Source: Psychroserpens sp. SPM9
Lineage (GTDB): Bacteria; Bacteroidota; Bacteroidia; Flavobacteriales; Flavobacteriaceae
Reading direction: 5' to 3'
Assembly (NCBI RefSeq): GCF_025153525.1
Contig: NZ_JANZNR010000005.1
Span: 186,001 to 250,000 of the forward strand
DNA: 64,000 nucleotides
Positions within the stretch are counted from its first letter, which is position 1; every line of letters begins with the position of its first letter. Positions 26,812 to 34,584 of this stretch are shown piece after piece. A program made the position numbers and the translations under genes. A model generated the notes under the pieces. It had not been told where the DNA came from. It saw only the letters and a program-made list of their open reading frames with translations, and did no database searches.

Positions 26812-28113
26812 TTACAATTGATTAATTTTACTTTCCATTGTAGGTCCTAACTCATAAATACTAGCTAGCAATTCTTCTTTAAGCGGTTTGAGATCTTTTG
26901 TTTTTCCTGCGGATTTGTAGATTTCGGCAACATGATATAAGGTCTCAGGTTCAAACGTTTTATTAATGATATGTGTTTCAACAATAGTCAACGCTTTATC
27001 TAAGTCGCCATTATTGAAATAAGCCCAAGCCAATAAATCGTAGGATTGTGGTGTTGGTCTGTTAGCGACCTCCGTTTTAGCAATGGCAATTGCCTCTTCA
27101 AGATTTGCTTTTTCGTCAATATGTAACAATACATTGTATTTGTTATACATATCGCCATAGGCTGTATTTTGCATTGCTTTTTTATACAATTCTAACTGCG
27201 CTGCTTTCATGGCTCTATCACCTTTAAAATCAGCAATTTCAGATTTCAACAAATAATAATCTGGTGCTGTATAAGATGCCGTTACTGTATTTAAGATACG
27301 TAATGCTTCATCTGGATTTTTTTCATAAGAATAGACAATCCATGCGATACCTTTTTTTGCATAAGCATCATTTGGATCCAGTTCTAAAGCCTTTAAAAAG
27401 TGATGGTATGATTTTTCGATATCTCCTGCATGTCCGTAGAAATCAGCAATATTGGTATAGGACCATTGTTTTAAATCCGCTAAATTTGACGACTCAGCAA
27501 TACGCATAGCCTTTTCCATATATTTAATAGCCGCATCTAAGTTTCCTTTATGATCACTCCATTTAGATAAGCGAATAAGGTAATCAAAATCACTAAAATT
27601 TTCGAAAGTTTTTAAGTATGATTGTGCTGTTTCATAATTTCCTAATTCTAAATGCACATCAAATAACATTTTTTGTGTAGCTGATAGGTTGCCTTTTAAA
27701 TCTTCAGCGGTTTCTAAATGCTCTAAAGCGTCTTTAAATTTGTGTTGCGAGATATAATTGTAAGCTAAACTACGGAGGTATGAAGGATTATTAAACTTCG
27801 TTCGTTCATTAACTTGTAGTAAATGACTTTCGGCTTTTTTAAGATATTCTATTGTTCCTGTTGCAGAAAAATATTGAGAGTAAGTTGATGCTAATTGATT
27901 ATGAAAACCATATTGATGAGGGGTTTGTTCTAATTTTTCAGACCAAAAGATTTCATTCTTCTGAGCGCGTTCCAGCGTTTCGTTTTCAGCTATAGCGAGA
28001 TAATCGTTATAATCGTTTGAATTTGTAACGTTTTGCGTTGTATCTGTTTGGCAGTTGGTTAAAAGAACTGCTACAGCTACAAAAATCATATAGATGTGCT
28101 TTGTTGAGTTCAT
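26812..28113 (-). CDS. TPR-repeat lipoprotein
   Basis: A 433-residue lipoprotein (VLLTNCQTD, Cys21). From about residue 70 to 420 it is made of tetratricopeptide-like helical pairs, including LEHLETAEDLKGN, AIKYMEKAMRIAESS and SYHHFLKALELDPNDAYAKKG. Such proteins are protein-protein scaffolds; this one is presumably periplasmic or attached to the outer membrane. It lies between the DUF4331 genes and the TonB receptor, so it may link the secreted proteins to the receptor. That is inference. A strong hairpin lies just upstream of its start. Confidence 0.85.
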   Translation of the reverse strand: MNSTKHIYMIFVAVAVLLTNCQTDTTQNVTNSNDYNDYLAIAENETLERAQKNEIFWSEKLEQTPHQYGFHNQLASTYSQYFSATGTIEYLKKAESHLLQVNERTKFNNPSYLRSLAYNYISQHKFKDALEHLETAEDLKGNLSATQKMLFDVHLELGNYETAQSYLKTFENFSDFDYLIRLSKWSDHKGNLDAAIKYMEKAMRIAESSNLADLKQWSYTNIADFYGHAGDIEKSYHHFLKALELDPNDAYAKKGIAWIVYSYEKNPDEALRILNTVTASYTAPDYYLLKSEIADFKGDRAMKAAQLELYKKAMQNTAYGDMYNKYNVLLHIDEKANLEEAIAIAKTEVANRPTPQSYDLLAWAYFNNGDLDKALTIVETHIINKTFEPETLYHVAEIYKSAGKTKDLKPLKEELLASIYELGPTMESKINQL

Positions 28114-28148
28114 AATCGTGTGTTTTATATTTTTAGAGTCTTTGTTGT

Positions 28149-28192
28149 TAAAAAGAACTCTGAAATGGGCTGTTAGAATCCCATTTCAGAGT
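28149..28192 (-). terminator. Hairpin between the DUF4331-C and TPR genes
   Basis: ACTCTGAAATGGG (28157-28169) pairs perfectly with CCCATTTCAGAGT (28180-28192). Read leftward, a T-rich stretch (TCTTTTT) follows. It is a good intrinsic terminator within a same-strand gene series, and may reduce expression of the TPR and receptor genes relative to the two DUF4331 genes. Confidence 0.75.
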
Positions 28193-28200
28193 ACATTAGT

Positions 28201-28764
28201 TTACCAAGGCGAAGCTAGGTATGGAAATGTTGATAAGAATGGTTTATCATTACCATCAACATTATCATTAATTAATCCAGGATTGGTAGGGTTACCCGTT
28301 AAGGCATCTGGACCACCAAAAATCAAGGTTAATTCTACATTGATAACGTCATCGGCTAAAGCGCGACCTGTTAATACATTAGTTCCATCAAAAAATGTGG
28401 TCGTACCATTTAAGGACACTGTTAAGACATCGGTAGCCAAAGCACCTGTAAATGTCGCAGCATCCCAAGTTAATGCGTTTGTTGTATAACCTGGATTTAA
28501 TGCTAATAATTTAGCTTCAAATTTTGTTTGAAATGCAGCGCCTTGATTAGAAGGAATGGTTGTATTAAACATATTTTTATCTGCCATATCTACAAATACA
28601 GTATTTATAGCTGGTCTACCCATTTGATCTTGTTGTGCAAATGTCCCTGTAAAGTTAGGACCTGTTGGACCTGTTGGTCCGTTATCATCATCACTACTAC
28701 AATTAAATGCTGTAAATGATACTAGCAATGCTATTGCTGTTAATTTTATATTATTGAATTTCAT
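28201..28764 (-). CDS. DUF4331 C-terminal half as a lipoprotein
   Basis: A 187-residue lipoprotein (AFNCSSDDD, Cys22). A short collagen-like GPTGPTGPN segment follows, then a stretch matching the C-terminal half of DUF4331: GRPAINTVFVDMADKNMFN near 50 and NDKPFLSTFPYLA at the end. Full-length DUF4331 proteins carry this part directly after the region found in the neighbouring gene at 28821. It has its own export signal and no sign of being a frameshifted remnant. Function is unknown. The gap to the upstream gene is 56 bases. Confidence 0.78.
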   Translation of the reverse strand: MKFNNIKLTAIALLVSFTAFNCSSDDDNGPTGPTGPNFTGTFAQQDQMGRPAINTVFVDMADKNMFNTTIPSNQGAAFQTKFEAKLLALNPGYTTNALTWDAATFTGALATDVLTVSLNGTTTFFDGTNVLTGRALADDVINVELTLIFGGPDALTGNPTNPGLINDNVDGNDKPFLSTFPYLASPW

Positions 28765-28820
28765 GTTCTTTAATTTTTTGTTTGTTAATAATTATAAGCG
28801 TCTTTTAAACATCAAATAGA

Positions 28821-29513
28821 TTACTGTTTTCTTTTAGTTTCTACCCAAATATTTACAGAATCGCCATTACCAACCATAGATTTTGGTAATTCGACGACAA
28901 TAGACAATACATTAGTACCTGCAAAAGAATCTGAAGCAAAACCATCACCAGTTCCTGCTGGTAAAAATGCCGTTTCCTCTTCACCGTCACCATCATCATC
29001 ACCTGGAGTTACGATATCAACATATCTAAAGAAATCCATAAAAAACGGATCATCTCTTGGTCCAGCAAAAAAGCTCATTCCGTTGTTGGTTTCAACAATA
29101 GCTGAACCTCCAGTCGTAATTTGTACTTCATTACGAATTGCAGTATCTGCAAGAATGGTACTATTTAATCCTGATTGCGAAGGTGCTATCGGACCAAAGA
29201 AATACATCACACCATCTCTTGGTATGGCTTGAATAACTAAGTCGGCCACAGCATCACCATCATTATCTATATTAAATTCTACCAACACATTTTCATCAAA
29301 TGCAGCACTTGCTGTATTGGCAGGAGTAATTAGCCCTTGTACATTGGCTACAAACACAATATTATCTGTGTTTTGACCTTCAAAGGCATAAATGTCGGTG
29401 ATATCACTTGTACCACCAGCAACAGCAGGCGCATCAATGTGATCGGCTGCAATTGCAAAGAAGCCAGCAATCGTTAGAATAGCCGCTCCAATTAAAATTT
29501 TTGATTTTTTCAT
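28821..29513 (-). CDS. DUF4331 N-terminal half, secreted
   Basis: A 230-residue secreted protein with an N-terminal signal helix (AAILTIAGFFAIA). The mature start DHIDAPAV and ITDIYAFEGQNTDNIVFVANV are the N-terminal marks of DUF4331. It also has an acidic Gly/Asp-rich segment (PGDDDGDGEEE) and ends at VELPKSMVGNGDSVNIWVE, where a full-length DUF4331 protein would continue. The continuation is encoded by the next gene. It is the first gene of the leftward operon. Its function is not known from the family. Confidence 0.8.
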   Translation of the reverse strand: MKKSKILIGAAILTIAGFFAIAADHIDAPAVAGGTSDITDIYAFEGQNTDNIVFVANVQGLITPANTASAAFDENVLVEFNIDNDGDAVADLVIQAIPRDGVMYFFGPIAPSQSGLNSTILADTAIRNEVQITTGGSAIVETNNGMSFFAGPRDDPFFMDFFRYVDIVTPGDDDGDGEEETAFLPAGTGDGFASDSFAGTNVLSIVVELPKSMVGNGDSVNIWVETKRKQ

Positions 29514-29661
29514 AATATTTGAGATTTTGTTGTTTAATTATTAGTCTCTGCATACACTTACGGAAAAATCACAAATGCGGTTTTGTTAAAACTATGTTAA
29601 CAACAAAAAAATTCGCTTTAAGAGATAAAGAATTAACTTTACGTATTATAAACAAGCTAAT

Positions 29662-30102
29662 ATGAGAGATGCATTTTTAGAAGCGGCAATCAAAGAAGCC
29701 AAAATAGGTTTACAAGAAGGAGGAATTCCAATAGGATCTGTTATTGTTCACCGTAATAAAATTCTTGGGAAAGGCCATAACAAGCGCGTACAAGATGGTA
29801 GTGTTATTCTACATGGCGAAATGGATGCCTTAGAAAACGCTGGAAGACAAAACGCATCGGTTTACAAAGAAAGTGTCTTATATACAACGCTTTCGCCATG
29901 TTCGATGTGTACCGGTACAATACTTCTATATGGTATCCCAAAAGTGGTTATTGGAGAGCATCAAACATTTATGGGCGAAGAAGATTTATTAAGATCAAAA
30001 GGTGTTGAAGTGGTCGTTGTTAATGATGAAGAATGTATTGAAATGATGAAAACATTTATAAAACATCAACCCAAATTATGGAATGAAGACATAGGTGTAT
30101 AA
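29662..30102 (+). CDS. Cytosine deaminase of the yeast FCY1 type
   Basis: A 146-residue zinc deaminase of the cytidine-deaminase fold. The zinc site is H51-x-E53 with C80 and C83 (LSPCSMC), spacing identical to yeast cytosine deaminase as I remember it (H62, E64, C91, C94). Further matches to that enzyme are LYTTLSPCxMCTG, LYGIP, VEVVVVNDEEC and the C-terminal W-EDIG. It probably converts cytosine to uracil in pyrimidine salvage. Typical bacterial CodA belongs to a different fold, and TadA is the main alternative. It stands alone on the + strand. Confidence 0.82.
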   Translation: MRDAFLEAAIKEAKIGLQEGGIPIGSVIVHRNKILGKGHNKRVQDGSVILHGEMDALENAGRQNASVYKESVLYTTLSPCSMCTGTILLYGIPKVVIGEHQTFMGEEDLLRSKGVEVVVVNDEECIEMMKTFIKHQPKLWNEDIGV

Positions 30103-30173
30103 GCCAATTATGGTCGTTTATATTTTATACGCTTTCCTCGTAAAAAAACTCAAGACGAGTTGAAATAAAAAAT

Positions 30174-30181
30174 TAACTTTG
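30174..30181 (+). promoter_or_regulatory. -7 element before the LETM1-like gene
   Basis: TAACTTTG is an exact TAnnTTTG element 22 bases before the ATG at 30204. No TTG at the usual -33 spacing is clear, so the promoter is only partly defined. Confidence 0.45.
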
Positions 30182-30203
30182 CACTGTCTAAAAACAAAAA
30201 TAC

Positions 30204-31391
30204 ATGAACCCATCGACTAGTGGTTGGATTGAAAAATTCTGTTCGTTGCTCTCAAAAAAAGGAATACCTTTTGAGAACTATGAGGACTTATATGATGGAT
30301 TAAAAGCTAACGGATTTATTTATGGTGTCAATATTGGCATTATAGATCAGATTGATAAAACGCTTAAGTATTCTGAAGATGAATTAGCTAAAGTCAACCT
30401 AATTACTGGACTCTATCACATATACTATTTTAGAAAAGGGACCGTTACCAAAAATGAATTTATTGCTGAATTACTAGGCTTTTATAAAGCTTTAGAAGTT
30501 GCTGATTTATCACTTTGGGACAAGTTATTTATTGGAAAAAGTAAGACTTCAATGCTTGAACGTTTGATACATGACCGCATTAAAATTGACGACAATCTGC
30601 TCACTCGAAACTTCAATAAGTCGATTACCAATTCATTATTGTTTTCAGATATCCTGACTTTTGATGCTTACTTAACTCAAAATATTGAACCCAATTCGTA
30701 TACTGCAAAGCTAGAAAGTATTATTATTGGGACCTTATACCAATCTTTAAACTCTAAGAGTAAAATTTCAGATTACGACAAAGAAATCATCAATATTTTT
30801 GAATCTTCGGTGTCTTTTCTTGAAGATGATGATAATGATATTGAAGACCTTATTTACGACATTGATTATGATATCAATTATAATGAAAAAAAGTACCTCT
30901 TAGACTTAATGTGCCTGTCGGTTTGGGATGATGAAATTTTAGAGCGTTCTGAATATCAGTTCTTAAAACAATTATCTAAACGGCTTCATATTGATAAATC
31001 TGAAATACAAGATTCTATTTTATGCGTGTCTAACTTTCATGAAAAGCATAAGAAAGAGGTGATGTTATTTTTACAGACAAACCCTTTAGGTAATTTTTAT
31101 GAAAACTCGTCCCAATTAGTTAACAAACTTATTAGGCGCAACAGTAAACGCTTGATAAAAGAAATGCGTCAAAGCAAAGAGTTGATGTTACTTATTACCA
31201 AGTCAACACACTCCGATCTCAGTAAAGAAGAACAAAAACAAATGCAAGCGCAATTGCTTGACACTTTAAAAGCCATACCGAGTTTGGCAATATTTATGTT
31301 GCCTGGAGGCGCTATATTATTACCGCTTTTTGCAAAATTAATTCCGAATTTATTACCATCGGCTTTTGATGATAACCGTATTGAAGACTAA
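30204..31391 (+). CDS. LETM1-related protein
   Basis: A 395-residue, mostly helical protein without a signal peptide. The middle is acidic (EDDDNDIEDLIYDIDYD near 210-226) and resembles a TerB-like helical bundle. The C-terminus (about 320-390: SKELMLLITKSTHSDLSKEEQ, here only named by its ends SKELML and KEEQ, then a hydrophobic stretch AIFMLPGGAILLPLFAKL) resembles the membrane-proximal part of LETM1 proteins. Flavobacterial relatives are annotated as LETM1-related biofilm-associated proteins. The actual activity is unknown. Confidence 0.65.
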   Translation: MNPSTSGWIEKFCSLLSKKGIPFENYEDLYDGLKANGFIYGVNIGIIDQIDKTLKYSEDELAKVNLITGLYHIYYFRKGTVTKNEFIAELLGFYKALEVADLSLWDKLFIGKSKTSMLERLIHDRIKIDDNLLTRNFNKSITNSLLFSDILTFDAYLTQNIEPNSYTAKLESIIIGTLYQSLNSKSKISDYDKEIINIFESSVSFLEDDDNDIEDLIYDIDYDINYNEKKYLLDLMCLSVWDDEILERSEYQFLKQLSKRLHIDKSEIQDSILCVSNFHEKHKKEVMLFLQTNPLGNFYENSSQLVNKLIRRNSKRLIKEMRQSKELMLLITKSTHSDLSKEEQKQMQAQLLDTLKAIPSLAIFMLPGGAILLPLFAKLIPNLLPSAFDDNRIED

Positions 31392-31405
31392 TTGATTTTC
31401 AACTT

Positions 31406-32161
31406 CTAACTAAGCCATTCTTTAAAATCTTTAACACGTTCTCTGGCTACGATAACGTCTTGTTCTTTATAAGAATTTAATTTAATTTGAAGTCGGGAAT
31501 TGGTATAACTCACCATATCCTTGATGGCATTGACATTCACATAAAATTTGCGACTGATTCTAAAAAATTTGTGAGGTTCTAATTCTTCTTCAAGTTGTTC
31601 TAAAGTGGTGTCCAATAAATAATTTCTACCTTCAGAAGTATAGGCATACGTCCCTTTATTTTCACTGTAAAAACATTCAATATCGTCAATATTAATCAAC
31701 TTAAGATGCTGACCAACTTTTACTGAAAACCGCTTTTTATACTCGCGTTCGATAGGGTTTACAAGTAATTTTTTAATATCATTAAAATCGAGAGTAACCG
31801 ATTGTTGTTTTGGCAGACGTTCTTTATATTTTGAAACCGCTTTAGCTAGATCATCTTCATCAATAGGCTTTAACAAATAATCGATACTATTTAACTTAAA
31901 CGCCTGTAAAGCGTATTCATCATAAGCTGTGGTGAAAATAACAGCCGAATTAATATCGATAGTTTCAAAAATCTCAAATGACAAACCATCACTCAACTGA
32001 ATATCTAAAAAAATCAAATCAGGATGTGCATTATTTTGAAACCAATTTATAGATTCTTCAACCGAATGCAACATCGTTTGTGCTTCCAGATTTAATTCTG
32101 TTAACATCCGTTGTAAACGTCTAGCTGAAGGTTTTTCGTCTTCAATAATGATTGTTTTCAT
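31406..32161 (-). CDS. LytTR-type response regulator
   Basis: A 251-residue response regulator. The receiver domain (1-120) has the acidic pocket E7/D8 and the phosphorylated Asp53 (LIFLDIQLSDG), and Thr in FTTAYDEYALQAF. The LytTR DNA-binding domain covers about 150-250 (IDDIECFYSENKGTYAY, FFRISRKFYVN). It is the last gene of an operon that begins at 35208 and includes the matching LytS-type kinase, so it should be phosphorylated by that kinase. Confidence 0.93.
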   Translation of the reverse strand: MKTIIIEDEKPSARRLQRMLTELNLEAQTMLHSVEESINWFQNNAHPDLIFLDIQLSDGLSFEIFETIDINSAVIFTTAYDEYALQAFKLNSIDYLLKPIDEDDLAKAVSKYKERLPKQQSVTLDFNDIKKLLVNPIEREYKKRFSVKVGQHLKLINIDDIECFYSENKGTYAYTSEGRNYLLDTTLEQLEEELEPHKFFRISRKFYVNVNAIKDMVSYTNSRLQIKLNSYKEQDVIVARERVKDFKEWLS

Positions 32162-32216
32162 CTGTTTTTAAAATTTATTTCTTTACGTATTAATATATGT
32201 GATTTCTTGTCGTTGA

Positions 32217-32546
32217 TTATTCCCAGATTTTGGTTTCTACCTTGTCTTCGTCTTTTTCTTCTAATAACTGCTTAATTTTTTTATCCTCCCAACTTTTCCG
32301 AAAGAGCAACCTTCCTTTAAAAACACGCCAGCCATGTATGAAGATGATAATGGTCCAAAATACGATTATAGAAATATTTAAACCTGTGATTACATCCGTA
32401 TAAGGTCCTTCTAAAATGTAAAAATTATACGCGATAAGTGCAATTACAATACCATATAAGATTAAATGCAAATAGAAAATTTTAAGTTTCTGGACGCTCT
32501 CTTTTGCTTTATTATAGCGTTTTTTCTCTTCATCAAGTGATGTCAT
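32217..32546 (-). CDS. 2TM-domain protein, third stand-alone copy
   Basis: About 109 residues with a 2TM domain: an N-terminal helix rich in Arg/Lys (KRYNKAKESVQKLKIFYLHL), two membrane helices, and the ending LFRKSWEDKKIKQLLEEK that all copies share in form (F-G-K-x-W-E-x-(R/K)-KI). I use the ATG at 32546 because AGGAG lies a few bases upstream. The longer frame from 32576 would overlap the preceding gene. Its role is unknown; the operon context ties it to the LytTR system. Confidence 0.82.
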   Translation of the reverse strand: MTSLDEEKKRYNKAKESVQKLKIFYLHLILYGIVIALIAYNFYILEGPYTDVITGLNISIIVFWTIIIFIHGWRVFKGRLLFRKSWEDKKIKQLLEEKDEDKVETKIWE

Positions 32547-32566
32547 AATACTCCTATTTAATTTTA

Positions 32567-32881
32567 TTATTCCCAACCTTGAGACTCTTGCTCAATATAT
32601 TTTTTAATCCGACGTGCTTCCCAGTTTTTCCCAAAAATTAAGTTTGGTAAAAATACAGAAGCCGCATGAGCTAATAAACCAATTCCCCAGAATGAAAGTG
32701 TGATAAAATTTTGCCAATGAAAATAACTTTCGCCTTCATCTAAATTTTGAATATTTATATAGCATATCACAAGATTAACGACAATATAAACTATAAGATG
32801 CGAATAAAACTTTTTGAGTTGTTTAACGCGTTTTGCTGCAAATTGATAACGCTCTTGATATAAAATTTTATCTGTGTCCAT
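32567..32881 (-). CDS. 2TM-domain protein, second stand-alone copy
   Basis: About 104 residues with the 2TM domain layout: RYQFAAKRVKQLKKFYSHL, two membrane helices, then FGKNWEARRIKKYIEQE and a terminal Trp-Glu. The start at 32881 overlaps the preceding stop (TAATG), which indicates translational coupling; the frame could also begin three codons earlier. It is one of four related domains in this operon. Confidence 0.83.
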   Translation of the reverse strand: MDTDKILYQERYQFAAKRVKQLKKFYSHLIVYIVVNLVICYINIQNLDEGESYFHWQNFITLSFWGIGLLAHAASVFLPNLIFGKNWEARRIKKYIEQESQGWE

Positions 32882-33219
32882 TAGTCCCAATGTTCTTTAT
32901 CTTTCTCCATAAGTTCTTTAATTTTGCGCTCTTCCCAATGCTTTCCGAATAAAAAATCGGGTCCATAAACACCCATAAAATGGAAGAAAACACCAATTCC
33001 CCAAAATAAGGCTGTAGCAAATGTTCCAAAACTCCATAGTTCTCCGCCATTAGTTACAATTAAAATAATGATAAGGATATTCACTATCACATAGGAGGCA
33101 AAGTGCCAGTAAAAACCTAATAAGGCCTTTACTTTTTTTTGAGCTCTTAGGTAGGCTTCCTCTTTTTCAAAAGCCCTATGATTTCTATTATTTCTGTAAT
33201 GATCTAAATTATTTTCCAT
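32881..33219 (-). CDS. 2TM-domain protein, first stand-alone copy
   Basis: A 112-residue protein with the 2TM domain: EEAYLRAQKKVKALLGFYWHF, membrane helices at about 45-65 and 75-93, then FGKHWEERKIKELME and a final HWD. It closely resembles the C-terminal domain of the kinase encoded immediately upstream (12-base gap). This suggests duplication from that domain. Cytoplasmic ends are inferred from charge. Confidence 0.85.
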   Translation of the reverse strand: MENNLDHYRNNRNHRAFEKEEAYLRAQKKVKALLGFYWHFASYVIVNILIIILIVTNGGELWSFGTFATALFWGIGVFFHFMGVYGPDFLFGKHWEERKIKELMEKDKEHWD

Positions 33220-33231
33220 GATTTTTAAATA

Positions 33232-34578
33232 TTAATTCCAACGTTCTTCTTCTTCCTCACGCATGAATTTTTCAATTTTGCGTTGTTCCCAGCCTTTTCC
33301 CAGTACACCATCATTGACATACACTTTGTACGCATGAAATGCCAATCCCATTCCCCAACCAAACATTGGGAACCAGAACCACTGAATGGTATTTGGTGTA
33401 TAACGATACCAGATAAAAAATAAAAAGGGAATCACTAAGCAATAGGAGATTAAACTATAATAAAACTCTTTCATGTCTTCGACACGCTTACGTGCTCTTA
33501 CATACCTGTCGTCAAATTTTGATTTTGGTTCGATTGCTTTCATAATTGATACTTGTTTTGTTAGCATTGGTATTGCAACTGCAAAACGGTTTGCTTGTTG
33601 ATTGATTGATACGGTTTTATTTGATAATAATTTATAGCGTTGTTTGATATTTTCTAAACCTACACCACTACTCTTTTTTACAATTTGTTTAGGCTGAAGG
33701 TTATTTTCTACAACGAGCATACCCTCTGATTCATAAATCTTGATATGCAAAGGTTTGCTACTGGTGACCATATTGTGCTTCACAGCATTTTCTAACAGCA
33801 ATTGTAAGGACAAAGGCACTACTTTACTTTCTGGGTTTGTTGCCTGATCTGGTATTTCAAAAATAATACTGTCTTCAAATCGCATTTTTAAAAGTGACAT
33901 ATAGGTTCGTGCAAAATTCAGCTCTTCATCTACAGTAATTAAATCCTTATTTTTCTGCTCCAGTACATAACGATAAACCTTAGACAATGAGGTGGTAAAC
34001 TTTTGGGCGTTTTTAGGGTTTTCTTCAATTAAACTTGTTAAAACATTTAAGCTATTAAACAAAAAGTGTGGATCTAATTGATTTTTTAAAGCATCAAATT
34101 TCGCACTTGCTGTACCTGCAATAACCTTTTGTTCTTTAATCTTATTTTTCTGGTATCTGTTATAGAAAAATATAATGTGAAATACAGATACAATACTCAA
34201 GGTAATCCAGAGCCCGAAACTATAGCCTTGCCAGGTTTCATTTTTGATAAATTCTTCAAAAGTGACGCCATATAACAACACTGATGTTAAGGCTCTTAGT
34301 AAAAATAATGCAATTAAAGTGATGACTGTAGCTCCAATAACACCAATGATGATACGTTTAATAGTATCGCCTTTTTTCCATTGGCGCTGCTCCATATAAT
34401 CAAAGAACGCCATATTAGAGTACCCTAAAACAAAAGCATAGAGTTGATAAAGCCCAAAGTCAATTAAAAAGTCATTAACCGTTTTAAAATCAAAACCTCC
34501 AGATAGTACATTTCCAATAACGAAAACTAGACATCCAATAATGAAGGTTATAATGATATTTTTAACTGATTTAGTCAT
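33232..34578 (-). CDS. LytS-type sensor histidine kinase with C-terminal 2TM domain
   Basis: A 448-residue kinase. Four N-terminal membrane helices (about 8-140) are followed by a His_kinase dimerisation domain with the phospho-acceptor His171 in QLDPHFLFNSLNVL. A short ATP-binding domain comes next (LLLENAVKHN, GVGLENIKQRYKLL). Residues about 365-448 form a 2TM domain (FGWGMGLAFHAYKVY, then GKGWEQRKIEKFM). The fusion of a LytS kinase to a 2TM domain, with three free 2TM proteins in the same operon, is characteristic. It should signal to the LytTR regulator at 31406. Confidence 0.93.
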   Translation of the reverse strand: MTKSVKNIIITFIIGCLVFVIGNVLSGGFDFKTVNDFLIDFGLYQLYAFVLGYSNMAFFDYMEQRQWKKGDTIKRIIIGVIGATVITLIALFLLRALTSVLLYGVTFEEFIKNETWQGYSFGLWITLSIVSVFHIIFFYNRYQKNKIKEQKVIAGTASAKFDALKNQLDPHFLFNSLNVLTSLIEENPKNAQKFTTSLSKVYRYVLEQKNKDLITVDEELNFARTYMSLLKMRFEDSIIFEIPDQATNPESKVVPLSLQLLLENAVKHNMVTSSKPLHIKIYESEGMLVVENNLQPKQIVKKSSGVGLENIKQRYKLLSNKTVSINQQANRFAVAIPMLTKQVSIMKAIEPKSKFDDRYVRARKRVEDMKEFYYSLISYCLVIPFLFFIWYRYTPNTIQWFWFPMFGWGMGLAFHAYKVYVNDGVLGKGWEQRKIEKFMREEEEERWN

Positions 34579-34584
34579 AATATT

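Noticed and set aside
28201-28820. Frameshift in a single DUF4331 gene
   Set aside because: The second half has its own lipoprotein signal and linker, so it is a separate gene rather than a broken one.
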